Assembly (NCBI RefSeq): GCF_032854445.1
Contig: NC_088305.1
Span: 2,049,001-2,113,000 of the forward strand
Source: Liolophura sinensis
Lineage: Eukaryota > Mollusca > Polyplacophora > Chitonida > Chitonidae
DNA length: 64,000 nt
Direction of reading: 5' to 3'
Made by a program: the position numbers and the translations under genes. Within the stretch, counting starts at the first letter, position 1. Each line of letters begins with the position of its first letter. The notes beneath the pieces are model-generated. The model was not told the origin of the DNA. It saw nothing but the letters and a program-made list of their open reading frames with translations, and did not search any database. Below, one piece after another: positions 11,101-26,100 of this stretch.

Positions 11101-14100
11101 TATTGCGTCTGTATACTTTATTTGACCTAAGGCTAGCACTTACAGACCTTAAAGATATTTTTTGCCAACACATAAGTTTTTCTGAAAAAAAAAAATGAAC
11201 CACACTTCACAAAAAAACAACACTTGAATTACCATGTAAGGAAAATTGCATGTTTTAAGATAAAAAGATATAACATTGTTGAACAAAATTGTGAGTTCAT
11301 ATAAAAACAGTCTTCATGAAATCAGTTTTAAATAATTACACAGCACTGCAATCATACTGTTAAATATAAGACCTGAAGACATAATTTCCCTTTTTCCTTA
11401 ATTAGTTGTGTTCAGTTATTCATTCAGGCTGAGAAAGCAAGCAAGATGTTGCTGTGTTGTGACGGTCTCTATACTGTTTTGTAATAGCTCCAGAAAGAAA
11501 AATTACTCTGTCCTTAATGTTATCTGAATTAGTTTGTGTGGAAAATACCAGGTTAAATTCCCTGCTGTGGTCATTTAAAAGTGCCAAGTGTTGTATTTGG
11601 GACGAGACGCTTAACGGCTGAGCATTGCAGAGACTGTACTGGGCGTTTACGTGTATAAGTGGGTAGCTGGCTGTCATCGATCCTCAGACCACGTGCTTTT
11701 GGCTCTGACATAAACATAATGGTCACGTGACTGAGCACTCCCATGAGTCTCGACAGGCCGACAACATTGACGGGTTGGCGTGTGTTAGGTTCCTTTTGCG
11801 TTTTACAACTACCTTTGGATGATTTTCACGCAATGGTGACCTTTTATGAGAGCTTATATATTTTTTGTTTTGCTCCTGTTCAGAAGCCTTGGAGAAAAAT
11901 TAACCGAGTTTAATATTCATGAGTTTGTGGGTGTGAAAACGAGGCTGTGTGTGTCAGTCCGGATGTTGTCGTAGTCACTGACCTTCAAGCTTTCGTAGAT
12001 TCCGGCTGGAAAAAGAGTATTATCGCAAAGAGGTGTGAACTACAGTTCGAAATAACGATCCTTCTCGTCACGTATTAGGTCGTTCCGTAGTAAGACAGGC
12101 ATGGCACTTCAGAAAATCTTACAGAAATCGAGCAGTCGGCAGAGACGAGCGTCTGAGCCTATTCAAGCAGGTAGGGAAGGAATCGCCGGCCAGTTGACCC
12201 TGCTGGACTAAGCCACACCGTAACCACACGTCAAAATAACTCTATAATCCGTTGATTGACCGCCTAACTACTTTTCGGTCGTCTTAGTACATGCCACACG
12301 GATGTCTTACTAATAGTCACGGTGATGTGTTTACCACTGGGAATCGTCTGAAAATAGAAAGAACACGAACACTGTATGTTGTTTAGATAAGATGCAGAGT
12401 TCTATATGTAGCTTTCATAAACACACGTAGACCATGTTAATGTGGTTTTTTTTTTCCTTTGGCAAGCTAAATGTCGTCTCCTTATTTTTTGAATCTCACA
12501 TTTACCCAGTGCACTCAGATATAAAAAAAAAATTAAATGCATGTATTGATGTTTAACTTGTTGAAGTATATATGTCAGGATATGTATTTAAATGTTTAAA
12601 GGCGATGGAGTTAATATATGTACTATATTTTATTGTACATTTCAAGTGTACTTTCAGTTTTATGACACACTGTCAGCATTTTATTGTACCAGTAATAAAA
12701 ATAAAAATGTAGGAGTGGTTTACATCAAGTGTGGCAGTACTCAAAATCTCAAATTCTGACCTCATCCTTCCTAACCATGCGTTGAGTACGACGTTAAACC
12801 CCAAGCACTCACTCACTCCTAACCATGCCTTCCGGTTGCACTGAAAAAATATTTAGAAATCAGCTTGTTCTTTAGAAATCTTGCACACAACTGGTACATT
12901 ATAGTTGTTGTAAAGAAGCTTCTATATATATGTCTATGATATCAACAGTTTGTATTTGTGTAAACTGTACTAATTGAAGAGTTTTTTTGTTATTGGGTAA
13001 ATTTCATCATCACAAAATCATTGATTGAATTTGTTAGATTCATTTAGTCATTTATATCGGGAATTCGTTAGTATCATTCAGAACAGAATTATCTTGTGTA
13101 ATGTGGTACAACAATGTCAAGCTGATCTGATTTTGTTTACGATTTAATCTAAAACCACTCCTAGGTTTTAACATGCAGGCCCGATCAATATAAGAAATTT
13201 TTTTTTCTAAACCCTTAGCCACTTTCTCAGAAAGTTGCTTGCTTCAAAGAAGGCTGGGTTTTTTTGTAGTTAGATCAGACATAGATCTCGCATTCTGTGA
13301 GAAACAAAACATTTTTTTTTTCATTGTACATGTGTCAGGGTATAGGATGGATACAGGCACACATTAAACATGTGTCATGGCATAGGATTGATACAGGCAC
13401 ACATTGTACATGTGTCAGGGTACAGGATTAATACAGGCCCACATTGTACATGTGTCAGGGTATAGGATTGATACAGGCATACATTGTACATGTGTCAGGG
13501 TATAGAATTGATACAGGCACACATTGCACATGTGTCAGGGTATAGGATTGATACAGGCACACGTTGTACATGTGTCAGGGTATAGGATTGATACAGGCAC
13601 ACATTGTACATGTGTCAGAGTATAGGATTGATACAGGCACACATTGTACATGTGTCAGGGTATAGAATTGATACAGGCACACATTGCACATGTGTCAGGG
13701 TATAGGATTGATACAGGCACACGTTGCACATGTGTCAGGGTATAGGATTGATACAGGCACACGTTGCACATGTGTCCGGGTATAGGATTGATACAGGCAC
13801 ACATTGTACATGTGTCCGGGTATAGGATTGATACAGGCACACATTGTACATGTGTCAGGGTATAGGATTGATACAGGCACACATTGTACATGTGTCAGGG
13901 TATAGAATTGATACAGGCACACATTGTACATGTGTCAGAGTTTAGAATTAATACAGGCCCACATTGTACATGTGTCATGGTATAGGATTGATACAGGCAC
14001 ACGTTGTACATGTGTCAGGGTATAGCGTTGATACAGGCACACGTTGCACATGTGTCAGGGTATAGAATTGATACAGGCACACATTGTACATGTGTCAGAG

Positions 14101-17100
14101 TATAGGATTGATACAGGCACACATTGTACATGTGTCAGGGTATAGGATTGATACCGGCACACATTGTACATGTGTCAGGGTATAGGATTGATACAGGCAC
14201 ACATTGTACATGTGTCAGGGTATAGAATTGATACAGGCACACATTGTACATGTGTCAGGGTATAGGATTGATACAGGCACACATTGTACATGTGTCAGGG
14301 TATGGGATTGATACAGGCACACATTTTACATGTGTCAGGGTATAGGATTGATACAGGCACACATTGTACATGTGTCAGGGTATAGGATTGATACCGGCAC
14401 ACATTGTACATGTGTCAGGGTATAGGATTGATACAGGCACACATTGTACATGTGTCAGGGTATAGAATTGATACAGGCACACATTGTACATGTGTCAGGG
14501 TATAGGATTGATACAGGCACACACTGCACATGTGTCAGGGTATAGGATTGATACAGGCACACATTGTACATGTGTCAGGGTATAGGATTGATACTGGCAC
14601 ACATTGTACATGTGTCAGGGTATAGGATTGATACCGGCACACATTGTACATGTGTCAGGGTATAGGATTGATACTGGCACACATTGTACATGTGTCAGGG
14701 TATAGGATTGATACAGGCACACGTTGCACATGTGTCAGGGTATAGAATTGATACAGGCACACATTGTACATGTGTCAGGGTATAGGATTGATACCGGCAC
14801 ACATTGTACATGTGTCAGGGTATGGGATTGATACAGGCACACATTGTACATGTGTCAGGGTATAGGATTGATACTGGCACACATTGCACATGTGTCAGGG
14901 TATAGGATTGATACAGGCACACATTGTACATGTGTCAGGGTATAGGATTGATACAGGCACACATTGTACATGTGTCAGGGTATGGGATTGATACAGGCAC
15001 ACATTTTACATGTGTCAGGGTATAGGATTGATACCGGCACACATTGTACATGTGTCAGGGTATAGGATTGATACAGGCACACATTGTACATGTGTCAGGG
15101 TTTAGAATTGATACAGGCACACATTGTACATGTGTCAGGGTATAGGATTGATACAGGCACACATTTTACATGTGTCATGGTATAGGATTGATACAGGCAC
15201 ACGTTGCACATGTGTCAGGGTATAGGATTGATACAGGCACACGTTGCACATGTGTCAGGGTATAGGATTGATACAGGCACACATTGTACATGTGTCAGGG
15301 TATGGGATTGATACAGGCACACATTTTACATGTGTCAGGGTATAGGATTGATACAGGCACACATTGTACATGTGTCAGGGTATAGAATTGATACAGGCAC
15401 ACATTATACATGTGTCAGGGTATAGAATTGATACAGGCACACATTGTACATGTGTCAGGGTATAGGATTGATACCGGCACACATTGTACATGTGTCAGGG
15501 TATGGGATTGATACAGGCACACATTTTACATGTGTCAGGGTATGGGATTGATACAGGCACACATTTTACATGTGTCAGGGTATAGGATTGATACAGGCAC
15601 ACATTGTACATGTGTCAGGGTATAGGATTGATACAGGCACACATTGTACATGTGTCAGGGTATAGCATTGATACAGGCACACATTGTACATGTGTCAGGG
15701 TATAGCATTGATACAGGCACACGTTGCACATGTGTCAGGGTATAGGATTGATACAGGCACACATTGCACATGTGTCCGGGTATAGGATTGATACAGGCAC
15801 ACATTGCACATGTGTCAGGGTATAGAATTGATACAGGCACACATTGTACATGTGTCAGGGTATGGGATTGATACAGGCACACATTGTACATGTGTCAGGG
15901 TATAGGATTGATACAGGCACACATTGTACATGTGTGAGGGTATAGGATTGATACAGGCACACATTGTACATGTGTGAGGGTATAGGATTGATACAGGCAC
16001 ACATTGTACATGTGTCAGGGTATAGCGTTGGTACAGGCACGCATTGTACATGTGTCAGGGTATAGGATTGATACAGGCACACATTGTACATGTGTCAGGG
16101 TATAGGATTGATACAGGCACACATTGTACATGTGTCAGGGTATAGGATTGATACCGGCACACATTGCACATGTGTCAGGGTATAGGATTGATACAGGCAC
16201 ACATTGTACATGTGTCAGGGTATAGCGTTGATACAGACACGCGTTGCACATGTGTCATGGTATGGGATTGATACAGGCACACATTGTACATGTGTCAGGG
16301 TATAGGATTGATACAGGCACACATTGTACATGTGTCAGGGTATAGGATTGATACCGGCACACATTGCACATGTGTCAGGGTATAGGATTGATACAGGCAC
16401 ACATTGTACATGTGTCAGAGTATAGGATTGATACAGGCATACATTGTACATGTGTCAGGGTATAGAATTGATACAGGCACACATTGCACATGTGTCAGGG
16501 TATAGGATTGATACAGGCACACATTGTACATGTGTCAGGGTATAGAATTGATACAGGCACACATTGTACATGTGTCAGGGGATAGCGTTGATACCGGCAC
16601 ACATTGTACATGTGTCCGGGTATAGCGTTGATACAGGCACACATTTGTAAATATGTATATGTGCAATAATATGGCTGCGTGCCAAATGACCCAGTCTTCC
16701 CAACCCATTTTGGCAAATTTGTTTTCAAAAAAGAACACATTCACCTGAGGGTATTCTGTGTGTAACTAAGTGGACGTTTCTGTGAAGACATTCAGTTCAA
16801 TGCAGTCTTCATATGTCACTGTTGCAGTATTTGATAGCAGCCAACATTCTGTTATGTTATAAATATACTGTTTCAATAAAAATGTCTTCGTCACTCTGGC
16901 AGGTGGATTCAAATTAGCTGCAGGTCTCTTGTTATAAGGAATGCTGTCATATACATTGATAATTATCAATTTCCCTAAAATGTGAGGCCTGAGCTGTTAA
17001 AAATTGACACTGAAAACTAAGAATTTCTCGTGGAAAATATGGAAGACTTGAGTTTCAAAGGCGAGCAGGCCATAACATTTTACCATATCATACTTGTATA

Positions 17101-20100
17101 ACAGTTGTCAGCCATCTGCAGTAACTAATGTGTATTTTTACTGTTGATTTGTAGAGTATAGTTATGGAAAGGAGGTGCTTTATGTAATTAAATGTTCAAA
17201 TAATCAACATCCTTCATTTATTGTCACATCTCCAAAGAACATATATGTACATCTTGATTTATGTATGACTGACAAGCCTGCACCTGGACATTTGCTATGT
17301 ACACCTTGATTTCTGTATGACTGACAAACCTGCACCTGGATATTTGCTATGTACACCTTGATTTCTGTCTGACTGACAAGCCTGCACCTGGACTTTTGCT
17401 ATGTACACCTTGATTTCTGCATTACTGACAAGCCTGCACCTGGACATTTGCCAGGAGTACATGTAGCTTGACTTCCATGAACAGGACAGAGAAGTTGCCC
17501 CAGGTTGTCTTTTATAATAGGAGAGTGTGTACATGTATGTATTCCTTAGGTTCAGCCAGGAACAGAGTCATAAATAGTAAAAGAAAGAAGCTATATACAG
17601 ACAGTGAAGGTATAATACAATGAAAGGTGGGCTGGGATCGTGGGGAGTGGGCGTCATTTTGTAAGGGGACCATGTGCAAGTTATACAACTGCAAAAGAAT
17701 GCGTAACCTGCCTACTGAACAAGTGTAAAAAAAAAAAACTGTTTATGATATAAGTTGAATGTTAGAAGGTAACTTTTGTATGTTCTGTTCTTTAAGGTTG
17801 TGCCCTATCAATCGAGACACAATTTGAAATTCCATAAAATGCTAGAGGGGCTACACATACATGTACATATACTTCTGCATGTAAATCGGCAAGCTTCGAA
17901 AATGGAAGAGTTCATCGTGAATTCTTTTTGCATTAATGGTGACTCTTGGTGAGATGTACCCTAATTCCTCAACCTTTTCGCATAGGAAAGAGCAACTTTC
18001 AGTGGAATTTATGCACATTGTTACAACTTGATTTTGGAGATACACTGTAAAACCACATTGGTTGGATTCATCAGTTTCAGGGCTTCACAAAAAATATCAT
18101 TTTATCAGCCTAATGTCTTCAGAATATGCTTGGATGAACACCTTGCAAACATGCGAAAAAGTTAAAGAATTTACAGTAGATGCAGTTTTCTTCCCAAACC
18201 GAGAATTTTAGAAACATCTTCTCTTGCTAGTCTTCAATGTGTTCCTATTCAGGTTTACAGCACATTATAAATCATAAACTATATTAAATTTAAATTACGC
18301 ATGTGATAAAAAGCTATTAAATTGATTTTTTTTCAGAGTTGAGCAAAATATTTGTTTCTATGGGTGATAACAGATGCAGAATAGTGACACATATATAATT
18401 GGTCTTATGCAAATGAACACAAATAGACAAACATGTAGGCAAACCATTTGTATGCATGATCAAGATATATAAGGGACATACATACATAAGTTTGAAGAGA
18501 TCAGTAACGGTGAGGAATTTGAACTTTCAGGGCCAGAGGAAGTTACTGTCATTCACATATCAAATACTTGTCTAGATACTAACGGATATTTTATCCACAT
18601 TGTGCCCTGGGAAGTACCATTTTAACGTAAACACGTGTGCTGAAGTTTACAATACCTTATCTATTACATATGTGTATCTACATTTACATGATGACATGTG
18701 TACATACAGGTGGCTACCAGTACTGGATAAGAAGGCCAAAGGTGAAGGCCATAGATAAAGTAAAAAACTTTACGATATGACAAGTGTTTACAGTGGTTAA
18801 TTTCATGCTGAAATAGAATCGAGGTCTAAATCAAGTTTGTGCTTGTAGGTGAACATTACATTTCAAGAGATACCTAAAGAAGACAAAGTATATATATATA
18901 TACAAACACACACACACACACACACACACGTGCACATACCTAATGACTCGTCATCGTTATTTGACTGAAAACGTAATAAATACGATGTAAACCCCCAAGT
19001 ATACATACATACATACATTATGTATCAAGAGAATTCCTGACCTAGAATCACAACACACAATGTGCACGTTATGTTTTCTTATGCCATAAAATTATCTATA
19101 AAGCATTACTTATTGAGGGAGCGTCTTGAGATCACAGTGAGCATGACCCATCTCTCATGTGCATACTTGTGATCAGGCAGCCAATACTCCCTTCATAGAA
19201 AGGTATACGAAAGGGGAAGCAACCCTGACCTATTGCTTTCAAACTTTGAACTATATTGTATGTGCCTGAGGTAGTGAGATGTTGCACCAATGATTCGTAA
19301 AATATATATGCAAAGAAACATTTGAGTAAGAATAATAATAAGTTGATAGATAAATTCCAAATTGAAATAATAATAATGACCACATCAGCGTTCATTAAGC
19401 TATTCCCTCTTTACTGCAGATTTCTGTCCTATTGAAGAAAAAAAATCTTTTTGATAGTTATTCTAAATGAGTCGTGCATCACTGCAAAATTTCCCAAAGA
19501 AGAACAACAGCAGACAACCAGCCCAAACTTATTTTTCTTTGAACGCCTTTTTTTTTTCCTTAGTAGCTGTCGTCAGATTTGTTTTAGTACGACCTGAAAC
19601 ACCAATCAAATAAATAAATCAAACTGACTGAACCAACTAGATGCCTACCATCCAGCGGCTGTCTAAATATACAGGTAGAGGTGTGTGTAAAACAGGATGG
19701 AATGAAAATCATTTAGTTTTTAGTACATACTAGTTATGTCGAGCAGAGAAATTTCACCAATAGATTTGAGGATCTGTTCATTTCAGCTTCTCTTTGCCGG
19801 CCTGTGCAGGTTGCTGATGCATTACCTGTCCACATTGCTGATGCGTTACCTGTCCACATTGCTGGTGCATTACCTGTCCACATTGCTGATGCGTTACCTG
19901 TCCTTGTATCATTTCAGTGCAATCCTTGAGGCTGTCCCCACATGACCCCAGCAAGCCAGGGTCACCACGGGGGTTTTTTGCCAACGATCATTTACACGCC
20001 ATCATCTACAAGTCTGATCTTCATAGGGTAAGCGTGATGTTCACTGTTTAGTAGTTAAGATACTCAAGATGTGGGTTCAAAACCAACTTTGGGCAGGGAA

Positions 20101-23100
20101 TTTGTAGATTCCCCCATTGTCAATGCTTCTGAGGCCTTGGTTACTGTAAGTGGTTAAGTTCACTTGTGATTCCATTACACATGCTAAAGTTAGTTGAAAA
20201 CTGTTTGTCTTCCACAAGTATAGTGAACATATTTGTACCTCACATGTGGAAAAGTTTTTTTTTGTACTAACTTCTCCAAGATTGGTGGTTTTCTCCAGGC
20301 ACTCCAGTTTCCTCCACCCATAATACTGACTGTAATCATATGTGTGACATTAATGAATGGCGTTAAACAACTATCAAATAAATATATGAATAAATTAATC
20401 TTCATGGGGCACATTATGAAATCTTACGCATGTTAACATAGTTCTGGTTTTTCCATGCTCATTTAAAAAATAACTAACAATGAAGTACATGTAATCACGT
20501 ATAGGTAGATTTACCCACATTCAGAAAACTTTGTAAATCAGTGTTTTATTACTGTGCAAATTATGCCACCGTGTCTCTGACTTAGAGACATTGTCAACTT
20601 ATGAGAAATGAGACTTTCAGATTTTCATGCCATTGTCTTCTGGTGTAGCTCGTTGGACACTCTGACCCATCACCCATCAAGAAGCTAACACCCGGGAACA
20701 AATTTTGTCAATGTTAAACGTGGGATTAATACGTGAAGTAAAATGTGAAACACTAATGATGGCTGTTAAAGTCATTCTCCTACATTTACCCAGCCTCTTG
20801 AACACTGTAAACTGAAACGGGAGTATATTTTTGTTCAGTATAAAACCTAGTTATAGAAAAGTAAAATGTAAAGGTAAAGGACTGAAGCATGCAGTTCGCC
20901 TGCTGAAACCTGTTCTTTCTGTTTGCTTTTGCAGGTACATTCCGAGTCTGATAAAGACCAGTCTATGGAAATAGAAGACTTGGGTAAGTTTCGGCATCAG
21001 TACTAGGACCCTCTCAGAGTCTATGAGCTGACAAGCTCCACAGCACACAAGCAGTCATGTGCAAATAAGCCATGTTTTCTCGCCAGTAATCTCAAGACCA
21101 CTGCTCTGTTTAGTAGTCACATCACAGAAATTGAATTGAACTTTGAACTCAAAGGCATACTGTTTTTTCTCGCAAAATTTCCATTTCCATCATGTTTTGT
21201 TTGACAAGACAGTTGCACACGATTTAGGCTTGTCAGGCTGCACATTGATTTGACTGACTGAAAACTACAGACTGATCGTCAGACTATACAGGTAGCAGAA
21301 GATGATCTCAGTGAACAAATGATCTGGACTGACAACTAGTATTTCTCCAGTGAGACGTCCAGTGTTCAAATTAACCTCAACCTGGCTTTTTGTCCTCATT
21401 AGTTTGGGCTTTGTTACCCTGTAAGTACCGAGTCGTCATGTTGTTTATGACTGGAGGTGGGATCAATTTCCTTTACACCTTGACCTGTCTGCTGGTCAGA
21501 TTAGCAGTAAAATTCTCCTTGCAGTCAGTGAAGCTAAGGAAAATGAATTTAAGGCAGCGCTGAAATTTCTGCAGTTTTGTAAATACCCTTTATATTTCTT
21601 TCATTTCAGATGAAAATCAGGATCAAGTTTTCGCAAAATTTATGAAAGCTCACAAGTGCTATGACCTCATTCCCACTAGTGCTAAGCTTGTTATATTTGA
21701 TACCCAGTTAAACGTAAGTATATCTCTTTTTGTTTTTTTCTTTCCTGTGCTTTTTACGAAAGACGAAAAATATATACATGTTGTTATTTGGATGCCCGTC
21801 ACTCTGTCCATTTCTCAGGACTTAGATTCCCTGCAATAGAAATAGTGGTGTGGCTGAGCCATGCATCATTTTTCAGCAGTGTCTTTCATTGGTTTGTAGT
21901 TTCCCTGCAATAACTGTTTCAAATATTGTCAACTTTTGGTAAACCTTGTGTTCAGCTTTATGTTCTGGCTCGTCAAACAAAGTTCAGAAACCAACTTGAT
22001 TCACACAGATATCTGTATTTGTACATATATTGTGGGATTAGATTTATCTGAATTTGCTTGTCTACCAAGTTAGACTACTGAGAAGTTTAGACAAGCATTT
22101 GGGTTTGCCAGCAACCTGCAGAAGGTTGTGCGTTTCCCTCGGGCTCTTCCCGTTTTCATCCTGCTATTATACTGGCTGCCACCATATAAGTGAAATATTC
22201 TTGAGTATAGTGTAAAACACCAATCACATAGATAATTATTAGGATTTGTGCTGGCTTCCTCTCTGGCCGTAAGTGGGAAGGTCTGTCAGCAGTCTGTGGA
22301 TGGCCGTGGGCTCTCACCGGGTTCTGTTCATTGTCCTCCCACCATAATGCTGGCTGTCATCGTCGAAATAGTGTAAAGTATGGCATAAAACACCAATCAA
22401 ATAAGTGAACATTAGACATTGCAACATTACATGTAGATCTGCTCAACTACACAATGACCAAGTGGTACAGTGTTTGTTTGTATTATGATGGAATATGGTT
22501 AACGTGACTATAGCATTTTGCTTCGTTTTCTTTTCTTTTTTCTTCCATGCCAATTGTCAGGAATGAAATAAGTCATTGTTATTTTGACGTAGTTGAATAT
22601 TTTTATTACATTTGATAAATTGACTTGATTTATGTGTATGTAATTGTGATATATCAGTATGGAAACATCAGAAAGCTGCTGAATGTTAAAGGTTTTCCTG
22701 TATCTCAGAATAATTTGCAAGAATCACACTTTATTTCTGTCTTTGCCTCCACAGGTTAAGAAAGCCTTTTTTGCCCTCGTTTACAATGGTGTAAGAGCGG
22801 CACCTCTCTGGGATAGTGCAAAACAGAATTATGAGGGTAAGTAGTAACAGCGTTTCACTTTTTGGTTTGATGTCCTCAACTGTTTCTTAACTAGCTTTCT
22901 ATCCGAGATTTGTGTTGCCTTGGCAAAAATATTATTTCAGTGCTGGCACCTTTAGCTAAGCCCGAAATGTTCGTCGGTGTTGGACATCAGATCAGACTTT
23001 AATGAGGTTGCTCTCTACTGTGTCTGAGATCGCTCTCCAATGTGACGAGGCTGCTCTTTTGTTTCAGGTATGCTGACGATCACAGATTTTATCAATATCC

Positions 23101-26100
23101 TACAGAAGTACTACAAGTCTCCAATGGTAAGTAAGCACTGGCTGACTGGGACTATCTCCCCTGATCTTTATCATAAGTGACAACTCCACATATAAAACTG
23201 TGCTGGACTTCATTCCCCACACTGCTGTTTTCCCAGTTTAGTTGTACGTTTATTTTTTCTACCAGGTCATTTGAAGCATCCTTGATAGATAATAGTTTGT
23301 TGCAATAATTGACACTTTCAAATGTATTTGATTCATTAAGGTGTTAATATGTCATCGGGACCAAAATGTTTCCAGGTAGATCTCCGTCAGTTATTTTGTT
23401 GCTGGTCAAAATTTAATAACATATCTATTTTTCACACAGGTAAAAATGGACGAGCTGGAAGAACACAAGATTCAAACCTGGCGGGGTAGGTGCATTTTGA
23501 TAGCTATACTAATGTGTACGGACATGATACCCATGGTTCTGACTGGATTGTCTGCTATCTTAATTGTAAATGATGTATAACATTTCTGTATAACATAATA
23601 ACTTCACTCAGGTAAAGCTATTACTCAACCTTCAATTCATGGCTTTCAAGTAAAGATATTACAACATTAAGATAACATATCTTGTGCGTTATCACGTTGC
23701 GCGGCAGAAGTTGATGCAATTTAGTACATGCTGATATTTTAATAATATCCATAATCAATGACTATTTCCTGAAATATTAATATTGATGGAATTGCAAGGT
23801 AAGCCAGGTATATTAAGTCCACTCTTGTGGATAATTTTCAGTATTGTTAAAATTGTTAAACATTAAAATGCTCTGATTTGCCCCCATATTCTATAATGTT
23901 GCGGCACTAAGGGACGTCATCATGTTGTAATTTCAAAAACTTGACACTACACCATATTACCTGGGGGTGGGTGGGGGGGGTGGGGGGGGGGGGTGGGGGG
24001 CTTGCAATCGTTCTGAGGGGTACAAGACTAATTTGAGTGGCTGTTTTTACAGAGGTGCTGAAGGACAAACACCGGCCATTTGTGTGTATAGACCCCGATG
24101 CCAGTCTGTTTGAGGCCATTAGGAAGTTGATACAAAACCATGTCCACAGGCTGCCTGTGGTGGATCGCATCACCGGTAACGCCATCTACGTCTTGACGCA
24201 TAAGAGGATCCTGCGCTTCCTCTATCTCTATGTAAGTACTAGCTACTGATGACAAATTCACTTTATCGCCAGGATGTGGCTGAATATTGGAGATGTGGCC
24301 TTACAGTATAGTCATTCTGTCAAATTACTCTCTCATTATGGTATAAGGTTGTCTGTCCATAAACCTTTTGGTGTTTTCATTACAGTAATTACACAGGAAT
24401 TTTTGCCCATGTCTCACCTGGATTTAAACAAAGTCACTACTGTGATTCTTTAACCTTTTTTCATGTTTGCAAGGCATATTCTGAAGGCATTCTTCTTTAT
24501 TGCCTGATAAAAATATATTTTTTGCGAAGCCCTGACACTGGCCAATCGAACCAATGTTTTGTCTCCGAAATCAGAGTAAAAATGTGCATAAATTGCACTT
24601 AAAGTTACTGTTTCATATGCAAAATGGTTGAGGAATAATGTAAATTGTGAAGTTGAGTCCAATGTATCCGACCTCAGCATGTGACAAAAGAAATGAAACT
24701 GTGTGTGTCATATTGTGTCACATGTAGCAAAATGTGACAAACTCTGCTTGTAATAATTTGTGACAATTAGTGATGCAGAGTGTCTGATGTAGTTGCACAA
24801 AATGCGAAACCAACACATGGAAAAATGTTTACTCACTGAAAACATTAATTTCTCCCATTTTTCTTCAGATTAAAGAACTGCCCAGCCCCAGTTTCATGAA
24901 GCAGACCTTGAAGGAGCTTGGCATAGGAACATATGATAACATTGTGACGGTGAGTGTGATGAATGTGTAGGGTGGGGGGGTGTGTGAACAGATGGCATTT
25001 GACCTTCTGATTTGCACTGATTGTGTGTAACAAACGGCATACAGCTTTACCAGGTCCGGAATCGGAAAGTCCATCCTTAGACCCGAGATCTGTTGCATTC
25101 CTTCCCTTCCATTCACTAACCTAGGAGATATTCATTGCGAGTGTTGCTGTCCTCAACAGGTCAAAGATATACGCTACTAATACAGGTTTCTTTTAATCCT
25201 GACTTTATATCAGTTAGCTATTCGTGAAATAATATATTACTATGTGCTTACGGCATTTGGTAATTTCCTCGAGGCTGAGAACTTGAGCTTAAATTCATTA
25301 GTGCATCTGTTGTCTTCAGCGCCCATGTTTGTGTGTGTGTCTCGGCTTTTATAGTTAAACACGATAAGTAAGCACAGGAATGGTCAAGAATTCTTATGTG
25401 CAAGTTACCACAGTATTACAGAAGTGAAGCAAGAGGCTTCAGTGGCCTAGTGGTTAACGTGCTGGGGCAACACAATGACCCAGGAGCTTTTGCGATTGCT
25501 GCGAGTGGAAGTCAAACAGGCTGGCTTCCTCTCCAGTTGTACGAGGGAAGGTCTGTCAGCAACCTGCAGACGTTTGTTCTCGCCACAGTAATGCTGGCCG
25601 TTTTCTTATAAGGGAAATAATAGGAATAATGTCTTTATTTATGAGAGGTAGCCCGGTCAATTTACAATGAAGCTGTCTTTCACAGAGAAAACAGTACAAA
25701 TGTATTTATGAAGCATATGCTTCAGAGCAGTATCAATAAATACATCATCATATATAAAATATGATATAGCAGCGTGTAGTTCGAAAGGTAAACCCAAATA
25801 CATTCATATATACAAAAAGCAACAACAAAACAACCAGTAGTGTGTCCTGGCAACTGTCACAACCAGTAGTGCTGTCATGGCAACTGTCACAACCAGTAGT
25901 GTATCCTGGCAACTGTCACAACCAGTAGTGTATCCTGGCAACTGTCACAACCAGTAGTGTGCCCTGGCAACTGTCACAACCAGCAGTGTGTCCTGGCAAC
26001 TGTCACAACCAGCAGTGTGTCCTGGCAACTGTCACAACCAGCAGTGTGTCCTGGCAACTGTCACAACCAGCAGTGTGTCCTGGCAACTGTCACAACCAGT

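Larger units (their letters stand above)
12171..19917. other. PRKAG2: Long PRKAG2 intron dominated by repeats
   Basis: Holds the 40-base minisatellite, a 61-base array, a family-C copy, (CA)n near 18906-18929 and SINE-B tail fragments. Remaining sequence is AT-rich and I see no exon in it. Confidence 0.7.

Noticed and set aside
13322-16648. CRISPR-like regularity of 40-base units
   Set aside because: Units are contiguous with no unique spacers and the context is a eukaryotic intron.
13655-16740. Cys-rich open frames of 69-81 codons on minus
   Set aside because: Translations of the 40-base minisatellite; Cys content follows from ACATGTG/GCAC words in the unit, not from a protein family.
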